Part shown: piece by piece, positions 7,831 through 15,941 of the stretch
Position numbering within the stretch: the first letter of the stretch is position 1
Layout of the letters: each line of letters begins with the position of its first letter
Assembly: GCA_020216785.1 (NCBI GenBank)
Contig: JAIWNO010000140.1
Coordinates: 1 to 18,699, forward strand
DNA from: Desulfomonile sp.
GTDB lineage: Bacteria > Desulfobacterota > Desulfomonilia > Desulfomonilales > Desulfomonilaceae
Direction: 5' to 3'
DNA: 18,699 nucleotides
The notes under the pieces: generated by a model
Told to the model about the DNA's origin: nothing
What the model saw: only the letters and a program-made list of their open reading frames with translations
The model's database searches: none
Program-made: the position numbers and the translations under genes

Positions 7831-7875
7831 GTGTCTTCCTGTTTCAATGGCCGTCCGTTCGAGGCCATGCCGATC

Positions 7876-9699
7876 TTATGGGTGGGGCGTCCCAACCGCG
7901 CCTGCCGATACGTTGCCTGACAGGGACTCGGTCTCAATGCCGGCGGGCTGGTATGCCCTTAATCTGATAATGAATCGCGTCCCCTTTCCGGGTTCCGATT
8001 CGACGTCTATTTCACCATCATGCCCTTCAATTATATTTTTGACAATTGCCAAGCCCAGGCCGGTCCCTTTCTTTTTGGTGGTGAAAAACGGGTCAAACAG
8101 TTTGTCCAGGTGCTCGGGTGGAATGCTCTCGCCCGTGTTCTCCACGAAGACCGTGAGTTGACCGTTTTCGTCTTTAGCGTACCTGATGGAGATAGTCCCT
8201 TCTCGTCCCGCCGCCTCGATCGCGTTGATGAGAAGGTTGAGGAAAACTTGAGTCATCTGGTCGGTGTCCATAAGTACGAGAGGCAGGTCGCCGTCGGGGC
8301 GGCTTCGAACGATGCGCACGCCTGCCTGCGCGGCTTCTCGTTCGACAACGCGCATGCAGTGGTCCATGATCTCGTCCACTGAACGGACCATGAGCCGCGG
8401 CTCACGGGGAGTCGAGTACGCGAGAAGCTTGGAAATAACGCGATTGAGGCGGTCCACCTCGGTGAGCATCAATTCCATGTAGCGGAAATCCTCCTCACCG
8501 AGCTGGAGCTTCTTCTGAAAATACTGGATGAAGCCGCGGATCGAGTTGAGCGGGTTTCGTATCTCGTGGGCCACGCCAGCGGACAGCCGCCCGAGCGCGG
8601 CAAACTTTTCACTCATCGCGACCTTTTGCTCCAGTTCCCGGATCACGGTGATGTCCCGGGCGATAATCACAGCCCCGCGGCTCACCTTTGAATCCGGCTC
8701 CTTGAGCGCGGAGACCGAGATGGCAAGAAATGTCTTGCCCTTGCCTTCGCCGGAAAGGCTGACCTCCTTCTCGAAGACGGCGTCCGCGTCGGAAAGCACC
8801 CGTTTGATCTCGTCCTCGAGTGGGAGCAGTTCCGAGATGTGCCGCCCCTCGATCTCCTCCTTGGTCTTGCGGAGGATCTCCAGAGCGGTGGGATTGAAGG
8901 TGGCCACTCGCATGGACTGGTTAACCGTGATCAGGCCGTTGGCCATGCTCTCCAGCACGTTGCGCGTGTAGGTGCGCATTTCGTCGAGAGTTCGCCGCAC
9001 CAAGTAGGCGTTCTGCACCACGAACACGAAATAGACGCTGGCGGACCCGATGATGAAGAGGATAGCGCCCATGAAGACCGCGTACATAATGTCCTGTTGT
9101 CGGATCTGCTCGAACCGGTCGGTCTTGAGCCCGAGAAACAATACCTGCTTGGGCTCGCGGTCGAATACGTCGAGGAGTTCCTTGCCGATGCGCGTGTGCC
9201 GTGCAATGAGGTCCGACTGGACGATCTGCTCGTGGAACGGAGTGAACGGCTTCCAAATTTCGAAGATGGTGCGACCGTCAGGGACTTCCCGCTTGAAAAA
9301 GAGTGGCTCGCCGGTGCGGATGACGGTCTTGACCGTGTCCATCTCCTTGCCCATGAGCAGCTTGAGACCGATCTTGGACGGGTCGCTGTGCGCGAGGATC
9401 ATGCCGTCATTATTGATCAGCCCGACCCACTCGACCTCCGGATCTTTGGCCGCCTGCTCGATCAACATCTGGACGTTCTCGATTCCCCAGTCGCCCTCCA
9501 TGAAGCCGGTGCGCGTGCCGGCCTCGAGCGTGCGGATCACCGAGATCCCCTGCCGGGCTGTGAACTCCTCCATGCGTTGGTTTGCGGCAGTGATATTGCG
9601 GAGGGTGAACAGCACCACGATCACCAGAAGAGTTGCCGCGACCAGAACGATCGACAGGACGGGCAGGTATTTCCTCAGTGACTTGAATCTGATATCCAT
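7876..9699 (-). CDS. Membrane sensor histidine kinase with PAS domain
   Basis: About 607 residues from the ATG at 9699. One transmembrane helix (about 11-34) and a second (about 206-229) enclose a periplasmic sensor region of about 170 residues, resembling the double-Cache/PAS-like sensors of ZraS-type kinases. A cytoplasmic PAS domain (about 245-355) follows, then the HisKA box with the phosphorylated His near residue 378 (A-G-V-A-H-E-I-R-N-P-L-N-S-I). The catalytic domain has the N box (L-L-I-N-A-I-E-A-A), D-P-F-F-T-T-K and G-T-G-L-G-L. It ends 45 bases before the response-regulator ATG, so the two form a cognate pair. The frame opens at a TTG at 9738, but the ATG directly before the basic and hydrophobic N-terminus is preferred. 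The ligand cannot be inferred. Confidence 0.92.
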   Translation of the reverse strand: MDIRFKSLRKYLPVLSIVLVAATLLVIVVLFTLRNITAANQRMEEFTARQGISVIRTLEAGTRTGFMEGDWGIENVQMLIEQAAKDPEVEWVGLINNDGMILAHSDPSKIGLKLLMGKEMDTVKTVIRTGEPLFFKREVPDGRTIFEIWKPFTPFHEQIVQSDLIARHTRIGKELLDVFDREPKQVLFLGLKTDRFEQIRQQDIMYAVFMGAILFIIGSASVYFVFVVQNAYLVRRTLDEMRTYTRNVLESMANGLITVNQSMRVATFNPTALEILRKTKEEIEGRHISELLPLEDEIKRVLSDADAVFEKEVSLSGEGKGKTFLAISVSALKEPDSKVSRGAVIIARDITVIRELEQKVAMSEKFAALGRLSAGVAHEIRNPLNSIRGFIQYFQKKLQLGEEDFRYMELMLTEVDRLNRVISKLLAYSTPREPRLMVRSVDEIMDHCMRVVEREAAQAGVRIVRSRPDGDLPLVLMDTDQMTQVFLNLLINAIEAAGREGTISIRYAKDENGQLTVFVENTGESIPPEHLDKLFDPFFTTKKKGTGLGLAIVKNIIEGHDGEIDVESEPGKGTRFIIRLRAYQPAGIETESLSGNVSAGAVGTPHP

Positions 9700-9972
9700 G
9701 ACAACTCGAGTTCTATCATCTTCCGGGGTACGCTTCAATGGGTAACCCGTAGAGGGCGGAATCCCGCCGGGAAATGGAATGGAAATATTTCAAGTATAAT
9801 ATTAGCAAACTTAGAAAAGGTGTTGAAAGTGAAGGGAAATCGTGGTATGGCAACGACCCGTGGGTCGCTCTCGGCTCTCCCGCCCCGGAGGACGGGAAGA
9901 CGGTCGTCTGTGGCGCCACCGAGACCGGAATCCGAGCCGTTCTCGTCCGAACACTTCTACAGCGGGCGATAC
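9700..9972. other. Divergent intergenic region between kinase and TPR-like gene
   Basis: An A/T-rich stretch at 9776-9835 contains a perfect TATAAT (9795-9800), but no matching -35 at the right distance on either strand, so I do not call a promoter. A short perfect palindrome CGACCC-GT-GGGTCG lies just after it, near 9853-9866. The plus-strand frame is open through this region from 9820, but its translation is basic and low-complexity and is probably not coding. Confidence 0.4.
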
Positions 9973-10581
9973 ATGATCGGAACACAGGTACAGACGGGAG
10001 ACTCGTCTCTGGTTGAGAAGGGTAGGGACCTCCTCGAACGAGGAGATCTGTCCGCAGCTATGGAGTCCTACAGTCAAGTCTACGATCCCGAAACCGTGGA
10101 CGAGGCCGAAGCCAGAAATATGCTCATTGAAGCTCGTTCTCATTTGGCGAGGAAGCACATCGTCGAAGCGCTGGAATGCTTCGAGGAGGCGCTGCAAATG
10201 GGGACCGACGTGCAGCGCAGGCAGGCGTTGGACGGCATTGCGGAAGTGGGCAAGATCAGAACACGGCTGAAAAAGCTCGCACCAGAGGTTCGCCGAGGGG
10301 TCGCCGAGCACTTCGGTGATAAAGACCCTCGATCGGGCGGGATATCACTAATTTCGGACGACGAAAACGTGGTGCTTATCACGGCTGATGCCGTTGCCCG
10401 GCTGCCTGTGCGGCTGGCCAAGGCGGGATTCTTCCAAAAACTGCCGCCCCACCTGGTGGATTCGGAATTACCTCTCAAAACGGATCGGTGCTTTCCGTAT
10501 ATTGATGAAGAGGACGTCAGGCACCTCATCGAAATCGCCGCACATCTCGCAGTGGGGCCTCAGGCGGAAGAAGTCCCCTGA
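9973..10581 (+). CDS. TPR-like protein of unknown function
   Basis: A 202-residue soluble protein that I do not recognise. Residues about 10-75 read as two helix-turn-helix TPR-like repeats: one around L-L-E-R-G-D-L-S-A-A-M-E-S-Y, the other around H-L-A-R-K-H-I-V-E-A-L-E-C-F-E-E-A-L. The rest (90-202) is mixed charged sequence with no motif I know. There is no signal peptide or membrane segment. The ATG at 9973 was chosen because the upstream part of the frame is low-complexity; the ribosome site is weak (GGGCG). It precedes ruvX on the same strand by 117 bases, with a strong hairpin and a separate promoter in between, so it is probably not in the ruvX-mltG unit. Confidence 0.6.
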   Translation: MIGTQVQTGDSSLVEKGRDLLERGDLSAAMESYSQVYDPETVDEAEARNMLIEARSHLARKHIVEALECFEEALQMGTDVQRRQALDGIAEVGKIRTRLKKLAPEVRRGVAEHFGDKDPRSGGISLISDDENVVLITADAVARLPVRLAKAGFFQKLPPHLVDSELPLKTDRCFPYIDEEDVRHLIEIAAHLAVGPQAEEVP

Positions 10582-10613
10582 CTATCAGGCATTGATCGGA
10601 TCGGAGATCCATC

Positions 10614-10632
10614 GACCGCTTCGGCAGCGGTC
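10614..10632 (+). terminator. Hairpin after the TPR-like gene, possible terminator
   Basis: GACCGCT (10614-10620) pairs perfectly with AGCGGTC (10626-10632) around a TCGGC loop, 33 bases after the stop. There is no T-run after it, so intrinsic termination is uncertain. Confidence 0.4.
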
Positions 10633-10657
10633 TAGCAATTAACATTCTGCTGAAGAC

Positions 10658-10686
10658 TTGACAGCTCGCGCTTTCTCTTTTACAAC
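10658..10686 (+). promoter_or_regulatory. Sigma-70 type promoter for ruvX-mltG
   Basis: A perfect TTGACA (10658-10663), a 17-base spacer and TACAAC (10681-10686, four of six matches). Transcription would begin near 10693, only about 6 bases before the annotated ruvX ATG, so the leader is very short or translation starts a little downstream. Confidence 0.5.
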
Positions 10687-10698
10687 GCCCGTACGTTC

Positions 10699-11145
10699 AT
10701 GGCAAAGGCAGTGGCGCCCGTGCGGATTCTTGGCCTGGACATCGGCAGCAAGAGGATAGGCGTAGCAGTGAGTGACGAGCTGGGATTCACGGCCCAGGGC
10801 GTGGAGACGCTGGTTCGCACCAGTCTTGAGGCAGACCTGAACCGCATCAGCTCTTTGGTTGAAAGGTATGGCATTTCCGAAATTGTCGTGGGCATACCCT
10901 TTAACATGGACGGGTCCGAAGGCCCACAGGCCCGCATGGTCCGGGAAATGGCCGAAGCCATCGGCTGCAGATGCAGCATGCCTGTTCACGAGTGGGATGA
11001 GCGTCTATCGACCTTGGCCGCGGAACGGACTCTCCTCGAAGCGGACGTGAGCCGTGCGAAACGCCGCAAGGTAATAGACAAGCTCGCCGCGGTAATAATC
11101 CTCCAGGGCTTTCTCGACAGTCGTTCGTTCGGAGTATCTGCTTAG
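10699..11145 (+). CDS. ruvX: Putative Holliday junction resolvase / pre-16S rRNA nuclease (YqgF family)
   Basis: A 148-residue RNase H-fold nuclease of the YqgF/RuvX family, implicated in trimming pre-16S rRNA 5' ends and in Holliday junction cutting. The N-terminal L-G-L-D14-I-G-S-K-R-I-G-V-A-V-S-D holds the first catalytic Asp. I-V-V-G-I-P-F-N-M-D-G-S-E-G is the family's second block, and W-D-E-R-L-S-T with the late V-I-D-K-L-A-A-V-I-I-L-Q completes it. The stop codon TAG is followed immediately by the mltG ATG, giving tight coupling. The start has no clear Shine-Dalgarno; an in-frame GTG four codons in is an alternative. Confidence 0.93.
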   Translation: MAKAVAPVRILGLDIGSKRIGVAVSDELGFTAQGVETLVRTSLEADLNRISSLVERYGISEIVVGIPFNMDGSEGPQARMVREMAEAIGCRCSMPVHEWDERLSTLAAERTLLEADVSRAKRRKVIDKLAAVIILQGFLDSRSFGVSA

Positions 11146-12204
11146 ATGAGATTCTCGGTGTTCTCGGTCTTCAAGGCCGTTCTTATCGTTGCTGTTCTGG
11201 CCGCTGTCGGCGGAGGAGGATACCTTGCATACAAGCGCATTCCATCCTCCGTCAAGGAGTTCCTGAGGCCGGCGGCACGTGAAGCCGTGCCTCCGGGGCA
11301 GGAAGTGATCGTGCAGGTGCCCAAGGGCGCGTCGCTGGGGCAGGTCGCGGCGGAACTCGAGAACAGGGGCGTGATCTCAAACAGGCTCGTGTTCCGGCTT
11401 GTCGCCCTGATTCGCGGGGAACAGCGGACCATTAAGGCGGGTGAATACAGCCTTAAGACCGGCAGCGATGCAGGCGATGTGCTCGACCAGCTTATTTCCG
11501 GAAAGACGCTTATGCTCTCGGTTACGGTTCCCGAAGGGTACAACATTTGGCAGGTTGCCGACGTGTTCCAACAAAACGGGATCATGGGCCGGGACGCGTT
11601 CCTCACCACCGTACGGGATAAAGCATTCCTCAAAGAGGTCGGTGTAGAAGGCGATTCCCTGGAGGGATACCTCTTTCCCGATACGTATCTCATCCCCGCG
11701 TCCGATAAGTCGAACGGTCGACAGCTCATCCGCAGGATGGTGAAGCGTTTCCACGAAATCTACGACAGGCACGTCCGCGAAACAGCGGAACAGCACGGCT
11801 GGTCCACCGCGCAGGTTGTGACGCTCGCCTCACTGATTGAAAAGGAGGCACGGGCCTCCGAGCATCAACTTGTGTCCGCGGTCTTCCACAATCGACTGCG
11901 CAAGGGTATGCGCCTGGACTGCGATCCCACCGTGATCTACGGTATCAAACCCATGGGATCAAAGATCACCCGCGCGGACCTTGAGCGCAAACATCCGTAC
12001 AATACCTACCAAATCCAGGGGCTCCCGCCGGGCCCAATCGCCAGTCCCGGCAGGGCCTCGCTGATAGCGGCGGTAAAGCCCGCGGACGAGGACTACCTCT
12101 ACTTCGTAGCCAAGAACGACGGCACCCACCAGTTCTCGAAAAGCCTCCAAGAGCACAACCAGTGGGTCAATCTCTACCAACGCCGGAACCAGGGGCATAA
12201 TTAA
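11146..12204 (+). CDS. mltG: Endolytic murein transglycosylase MltG (YceG family)
   Basis: MltG cleaves nascent peptidoglycan strands in the periplasm and so limits glycan chain length. The 352-residue protein has an N-terminal membrane anchor (about 10-29) and a LysM-like region (about 50-120). The catalytic domain carries L-A-S-L-I-E232-K-E-A, where E232 matches the catalytic Glu. The family blocks H-N-R-L-x-x-G-M-x-L-x-x-D-P-T-V-I-Y-G, Y-N-T-Y and G-L-P-P-G-P-I-A-S-P-G follow, and the end F-V-A-K-N-D-G-T-H-Q-F is typical. Starts directly after the ruvX stop, and the ruvX-mltG pairing is plausible for housekeeping genes. Only a small hairpin (TCGCC/GGCGA, 12205-12222) is seen before the convergent hydrolase. 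Confidence 0.95.
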   Translation: MRFSVFSVFKAVLIVAVLAAVGGGGYLAYKRIPSSVKEFLRPAAREAVPPGQEVIVQVPKGASLGQVAAELENRGVISNRLVFRLVALIRGEQRTIKAGEYSLKTGSDAGDVLDQLISGKTLMLSVTVPEGYNIWQVADVFQQNGIMGRDAFLTTVRDKAFLKEVGVEGDSLEGYLFPDTYLIPASDKSNGRQLIRRMVKRFHEIYDRHVRETAEQHGWSTAQVVTLASLIEKEARASEHQLVSAVFHNRLRKGMRLDCDPTVIYGIKPMGSKITRADLERKHPYNTYQIQGLPPGPIASPGRASLIAAVKPADEDYLYFVAKNDGTHQFSKSLQEHNQWVNLYQRRNQGHN

Positions 12205-12266
12205 TCGCCGAGCAGCAGGCGACAGGGCCTGTCCAACTCAGCCACACATCCGGTCCGGCCACCCGA

Positions 12267-13133
12267 TCAGTAGTAGAGTTTTCGATAAAGAAACGATACC
12301 AGCCGCTCGAAGCTGTCACGAATGACCGGCTTCTCGAAAGGCTCCTCGGTCCGAGGGTCGAAGTACACCGTGAACATGTGGTCTTGGCCGGGATAGATGT
12401 ACGCCTCACAGTCGCGCCCCGCGGCCCGGAGGTTCGCTTCCAGCTCGAGTGCGTACTTCACGTCGTAAACCTTGTCTTCGGTACCGTGAAAGATCAGTAC
12501 CGGCGGCACACGCTGCGGATCGTAGGGCATGATCCACGGCCACCCGCCGTAGTTCCAGACGACAGCTTTGACGCGAGGATCTCGGCAGGCGTACGTGAGC
12601 GCAGCATTGGCAGGCTGAGAAAAACCGGATATGACGATCCTCGTCGAGTCTACGATAGGCGTTGAGCACAGAAAGTTCACCGCAGCCCTGATCGCTTCGA
12701 GATACCACTCCAGCCCGATGAAAAGCTTCGCTCCGACAACAATCTGGTTGGCGTCAGCCCAGAGCACACCAGGAAATCGGTCCCACGTGTACGGTCCCGG
12801 TGTGAGCGCTTCCGGATAGTTGGACGGGTCGATGAGGACCACTGCAAAGCCCCTATCCGCAAGCCACCGACAGTGGAGCTGATACTGAATGAATTTCTGC
12901 CCGCCGACGCCGACCCCCACTACAACTCCGGGCACCGGCCGGCGAACCCCATTCGAGGGAAAGAAGTAGTACGCAGGCAATAAAGACCCGGTGGACAGCG
13001 GTATTTCGACGCGTCGGCCGAGGTCGAGTGCGTCCGCTGGAGTTGCCGTGGCCGCTGGGAACAGAAAAAGAAACCAAACCGCAAACGCAAACCGGGGGGA
13101 AAAGTGCAAAAAACGACTCCAAAAAATGCACAT
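12267..13133 (-). CDS. Exported alpha/beta hydrolase (dienelactone hydrolase-like)
   Basis: A 288-residue protein with an N-terminal hydrophobic export signal (residues about 14-30, ending A-T-A-T-P-A-D-A). The alpha/beta hydrolase triad can be read: S172 in G-F-S-Q-P, D220 in F-H-G-T-E-D, and H252 in G-Q-D-H-M-F. The last two blocks resemble dienelactone hydrolase and prolyl-oligopeptidase-type esterases. The nucleophile elbow ends in Pro rather than the usual Gly. V-V-V-G-V-G-V-G-G stands where the oxyanion-hole strand is expected. The substrate is unknown; an esterase or peptidase in the periplasm is likely. It faces mltG tail to tail with 62 bases between them. The ATG at 13133 lies only a few bases after the predicted transcription start. 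Confidence 0.8.
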   Translation of the reverse strand: MCIFWSRFLHFSPRFAFAVWFLFLFPAATATPADALDLGRRVEIPLSTGSLLPAYYFFPSNGVRRPVPGVVVGVGVGGQKFIQYQLHCRWLADRGFAVVLIDPSNYPEALTPGPYTWDRFPGVLWADANQIVVGAKLFIGLEWYLEAIRAAVNFLCSTPIVDSTRIVISGFSQPANAALTYACRDPRVKAVVWNYGGWPWIMPYDPQRVPPVLIFHGTEDKVYDVKYALELEANLRAAGRDCEAYIYPGQDHMFTVYFDPRTEEPFEKPVIRDSFERLVSFLYRKLYY

Positions 13134-13145
13134 AATGAGGCGAAT

Positions 13146-13173
13146 ATATTACCATTCCATCGTAGAATGTCAA
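13146..13173 (-). promoter_or_regulatory. Sigma-70 type promoter for the exported hydrolase
   Basis: On the minus strand TTGACA (13173-13168) is followed after 16 bases by TAATAT (13151-13146). Transcription would start near 13139, giving a leader of only about 6 bases. Confidence 0.5.
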
Positions 13174-13290
13174 GGAAGGAATTAAGATGACAATGAACGT
13201 AATGCTCTAAACCGCGACAAGGGCAGGGCCGCAGCGAACGATCAGTACCCAACGGCGAGACAGGAAGCTGCAATAGATAAATTCTTGGGA

Positions 13291-13324
13291 AGGGCGGCCC
13301 GACGTTACATGTCGGACCCACCCT
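13291..13324. repeat. Imperfect palindrome, REP-like
   Basis: GGGCGGCCCGAC and GTCGGACCCACCC form an imperfect inverted repeat around a short centre. It lies in the 281-bp gap between the zinc-ribbon gene and the hydrolase gene and resembles the other GGGCG-type palindromes of the window in length and base content. Confidence 0.45.
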
Positions 13325-13326
13325 CA

Positions 13327-13352
13327 GAAAACAGGGTCCGTTTCCTGTTTTC
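13327..13352 (-). terminator. Hairpin downstream of the zinc-ribbon gene
   Basis: GAAAACAGG (13327-13335) pairs perfectly with CCTGTTTTC (13344-13352) around an 8-base loop. It starts 62 bases after the minus-strand stop at 13415. The T-run lies within the stem rather than after it, so it is only a possible terminator. Confidence 0.45.
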
Positions 13353-13414
13353 GAGGATTTTGCACCAACTTGTCCTGGAAGAGTCCTTGGATTCGGAGAA
13401 GACTCAAGTGCACG

Positions 13415-13729
13415 TCAATTTATGAGGTGCGCTCGCCCCGCCTCAGGAGTCGTGGTCGCATGGAGCCGCTCATAGAGGTCGTTAAGGAACTTTTCCTTGC
13501 ACGAAGGACACATGACGAACACGTCGTGCTCATACACTTGGCGGATCAGTTCTTCTTCAGTGAGGGAGGAGAGCCTGGCGAGGATGCTTTCGAGTTCCTC
13601 TGCAGGGTCGGCCGATTGCGACTCCGGGATCACGCCGTCAAACATGGACTGCACTCGAACTTCAACTTGGTATTTCAGCGACCCGTCGGCAAGGATTCCC
13701 CCGCACAAATGGCATCGATGAGCGGTCAT
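13415..13729 (-). CDS. Small zinc-ribbon protein of unknown function
   Basis: A 104-residue protein with two CxxC pairs: C-H-L-C-G-G near the N-terminus and M-C-P-S-C-K-E near residue 75, as in zinc ribbons. Between them is an acidic, helical segment (about 38-65, rich in Glu and Leu). The frame is open further upstream, but the ATG at 13729 was chosen because the first CxxC follows at once and the upstream translation is not protein-like. GAGGAGG lies upstream at a rather long 13 bases. It is divergent from hemB, and the promoters appear to overlap. I do not recognise a specific family; a regulatory or accessory metal-binding role is only a guess. Confidence 0.65.
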   Translation of the reverse strand: MTAHRCHLCGGILADGSLKYQVEVRVQSMFDGVIPESQSADPAEELESILARLSSLTEEELIRQVYEHDVFVMCPSCKEKFLNDLYERLHATTTPEAGRAHLIN

Positions 13730-13733
13730 TGCA

Positions 13734-13762
13734 TTGACAGAACCTCCTCGGCTAATTATAAC
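13734..13762 (+). promoter_or_regulatory. Promoter of hemB-ahbD-MBL operon, overlapping a divergent -10
   Basis: TTGACA (13734-13739), a 17-base spacer and TATAAC (13757-13762) form a near-consensus sigma-70 promoter with a leader of about 35 bases before hemB. The -10 region reads ATTATAAC, so the opposite strand carries a TATAAT (13761-13756), with CTGGCA 18 bases upstream. The zinc-ribbon gene may therefore use an overlapping divergent promoter. Confidence 0.6.
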
Positions 13763-13803
13763 GAACATATCAGCGATATGCCAGTAGAAGCAGTGGAGAT
13801 CCC

Positions 13804-14802
13804 ATGCGCTTTCCAGATTACCGGCCCAGGCGTCTGAGGCGGACCGAGGCACTGCGCAGCATGGTCCGGGAGGTTCAACTCCATCCGTCGGATTTTATTC
13901 TCCCGTTCTTTGTCAGGCACGGGACAGGGGTGAAAATCCCTATCAACAGCATGCCCGGAAATTTCCAGCTGTCACCGGACGTGCTGCTGCGAGAACTGGA
14001 GGAGCCCGTGGCGCGCGGCATTCCCGCAATCCTCTTGTTCGGGATTCCTGCCAAGAAAGACCCTGTGGGCTCCGAGGGCTATGCAAAAGACGGGATCGTC
14101 CAACAAGCCGTAGCGAAGGTCAAGAAGGCATATAAGGACCTGGTGGTCATCACCGACGTATGCCTGTGCGAATACACCGATCATGGGCACTGCGGGGTCA
14201 TCAAGGCCGGGGATGTGGACAACGATTCCACGCTCGAACTGCTGGCGAAGATGGCCCTGTCGCACGCTCGGGCCGGCGCGGATATCGTAGCCCCCAGCGA
14301 TATGATGGACGGCAGGGTGGCTGCAATCAGAGAAGCGCTCGATGAGGCCGGCCTCGACCATATTCCTATCATGTCCTACGCGGCCAAGTATGCATCCGCA
14401 TTCTACGGTCCGTTTCGGGAAGCTGCCGAATCACCGCCCAAGTTCGGTGACCGGCGGTCGTACCAGATGGATCCCGCCAACTCCGACGAAGCCCTGCGCG
14501 AAGTAGGTATGGACGTGGACGAAGGTGCTGATTTTATTATGGTAAAGCCTGCGCTGCCATACCTCGATATCATTTGGCGTGTTCGCAACACGTTCGACCT
14601 TCCGCTCGCGGCCTACAACGTGAGCGGCGAGTTTGCAATGATCAAGGCCGCGGCCCAAGCCGGTTGGATCGACGGCGACCGTTGCATGATGGAAGCCCTC
14701 ACATCTATCAAACGGGCAGGAGCGGACCTTATTATTTCGTATCATGCGCTCGAAGCAGTCCGCATCCTTCAGGGCGAACAGGCTTCCCCGAGGAAGAAGT
14801 GA
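13804..14802 (+). CDS. hemB: Delta-aminolevulinic acid dehydratase (porphobilinogen synthase)
   Basis: HemB condenses two 5-aminolevulinate molecules to porphobilinogen, the second common step of tetrapyrrole synthesis. Length 332 is normal. The three-cysteine zinc site is C120-x-C122-x7-C130 (D-V-C-L-C-E-Y-T-D-H-G-H-C-G). The two Schiff-base lysines are K195 (S-Y-A-A-K-Y-A-S) and K248 (M-V-K-P-A). P-S-D-M-M-D-G-R is also present. GGAG lies 5 bases before the ATG. The stop overlaps the start of the radical SAM gene (GTGA), so hemB and the next gene are translationally coupled in a heme operon. Confidence 0.98.
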   Translation: MRFPDYRPRRLRRTEALRSMVREVQLHPSDFILPFFVRHGTGVKIPINSMPGNFQLSPDVLLRELEEPVARGIPAILLFGIPAKKDPVGSEGYAKDGIVQQAVAKVKKAYKDLVVITDVCLCEYTDHGHCGVIKAGDVDNDSTLELLAKMALSHARAGADIVAPSDMMDGRVAAIREALDEAGLDHIPIMSYAAKYASAFYGPFREAAESPPKFGDRRSYQMDPANSDEALREVGMDVDEGADFIMVKPALPYLDIIWRVRNTFDLPLAAYNVSGEFAMIKAAAQAGWIDGDRCMMEALTSIKRAGADLIISYHALEAVRILQGEQASPRKK

Positions 14803-15941
14803 ACCGATCTCAATTACGCCTCGTGGCCTGGGAAATGACTCAGGCCTGCAACTTGGCGTGCGTGCACTGCCGGGCAGGAGCATCGTGCGACCCTGCTCCC
14901 GATCAGTTGAGCTTCGAGGAAGGCCTTGCACTCATTAAGGGCATCGCACAAGTCGGTTCTCCTATCTTGATCATGACCGGCGGTGAGCCCCTGCTCAGGG
15001 CGGATTTCTTTGACCTGGCCGCGCACGCCAAGAAGTCCGGCCTGCGAGTTGCGCTTGCTACAAATGGCGTGCTCGTCACGCCGGAGGTCGCGGGCAAGGT
15101 CTCTGCCGTGGGCATAGAGCGGGTGAGCATCAGCCTGGACGGCCCCACTGCGGCTGAACACGATTCGTTCCGGAAGGTGGATGGCGCTTTCGACGCGTCG
15201 CTCCGCGGAATCGGTAATTTGCGGGCTGCGGGAGTGCCCGTGCAGATTAACACGACACTCACGCGCCGGAACTGGGTGCAACTTGCCGAGATAATGCAGC
15301 TTGCGGAGGGACTGGACGCAACGGCTTTCCATGTGTTTCTTCTTGTTCCCACGGGCCGGGCCAAGGAGATGGCCGGCGAAGAGATGAGCCCCGAAGATTA
15401 CGAGAAGACCCTTTTGGAATTCTACCGGCTCAGTCGGCGCACTCGTATGGAGACTAAGGCCACCTGCGCTCCGCAGTATTACCGGATCATGCGCCAGGAA
15501 GCGAAAAAGGAGGGACTCGAGGTCACTCACGAGACCTTCGGGCTCAATGCGCACACACGGGGATGCCTTGGCGGGATCTCGTTCGTCTTCGTGTCCCACC
15601 GCGGTGAGTTGCAGCCCTGTGGGTACTTCCACCTTCAGGCGGGAAGCGTTCGCGAGCGGTCTTTCGCTGACCTGTGGGAGAATGCGCCGTTATTCAACGA
15701 GTTGCGGAACTTTGCTCTTCTCGAAGGCAAGTGCGGCGTGTGCGAATACATCCGATTCTGTGGGGGATGCCGGGCACGCGCGTACGAGATCATGGGGAGC
15801 TACCTGGCTGAAGAGCCGTACTGCCCGCACCAACCGAAGGCGGCCGGAAGACGACCGGCAGCACCGATATCGACTGCATCGCATCCATTGCCGGAATGCT
15901 CGTCAAGTTCCCGCGGTACCTATCATCATGTGGAGGAATGA
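14799..15941 (+). CDS. ahbD: Radical SAM heme b synthase of the siroheme-dependent pathway (AhbD-like)
   Basis: AhbD carries out the last step of the alternative heme route of sulfate reducers and archaea: oxidative decarboxylation of two propionates of Fe-coproporphyrin III to vinyls. Starting at the GTG at 14799 it has 380 residues. The radical SAM motif is C17-x3-C21-x2-C24 (A-C-N-L-A-C-V-H-C-R-A), with M-T-G-G-E-P-L next. The C-terminal auxiliary cluster region has R-G-C-L-G-G, Q-P-C-G-Y and G-K-C-G-V-C-E-Y-x4-C-G-G-C-R-A-R-A-Y. K-A-T-C-A-P-Q-Y-Y-R-I is, from memory, typical of AhbD. The related AhbC (didecarboxysiroheme deacetylase) and NirJ are alternatives. About 35 unconserved residues follow the last cysteine. 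The gene starts inside the hemB stop and ends directly before the MBL gene. Confidence 0.82.
   Translation: MNRSQLRLVAWEMTQACNLACVHCRAGASCDPAPDQLSFEEGLALIKGIAQVGSPILIMTGGEPLLRADFFDLAAHAKKSGLRVALATNGVLVTPEVAGKVSAVGIERVSISLDGPTAAEHDSFRKVDGAFDASLRGIGNLRAAGVPVQINTTLTRRNWVQLAEIMQLAEGLDATAFHVFLLVPTGRAKEMAGEEMSPEDYEKTLLEFYRLSRRTRMETKATCAPQYYRIMRQEAKKEGLEVTHETFGLNAHTRGCLGGISFVFVSHRGELQPCGYFHLQAGSVRERSFADLWENAPLFNELRNFALLEGKCGVCEYIRFCGGCRARAYEIMGSYLAEEPYCPHQPKAAGRRPAAPISTASHPLPECSSSSRGTYHHVEE

Noticed and set aside
8839..9681. Plus-strand frame of 280 codons
   Set aside because: It is antisense to the sensor kinase; composition and lack of motifs mark it as a shadow.
9795..9800. Promoter at the perfect TATAAT between kinase and TPR-like gene
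   Set aside because: No acceptable -35 at 16-18 bases on either strand.
13291..13352. CRISPR or tandem repeat array
   Set aside because: Only single palindromes are present; there is no regular repeat-spacer spacing anywhere in the window.
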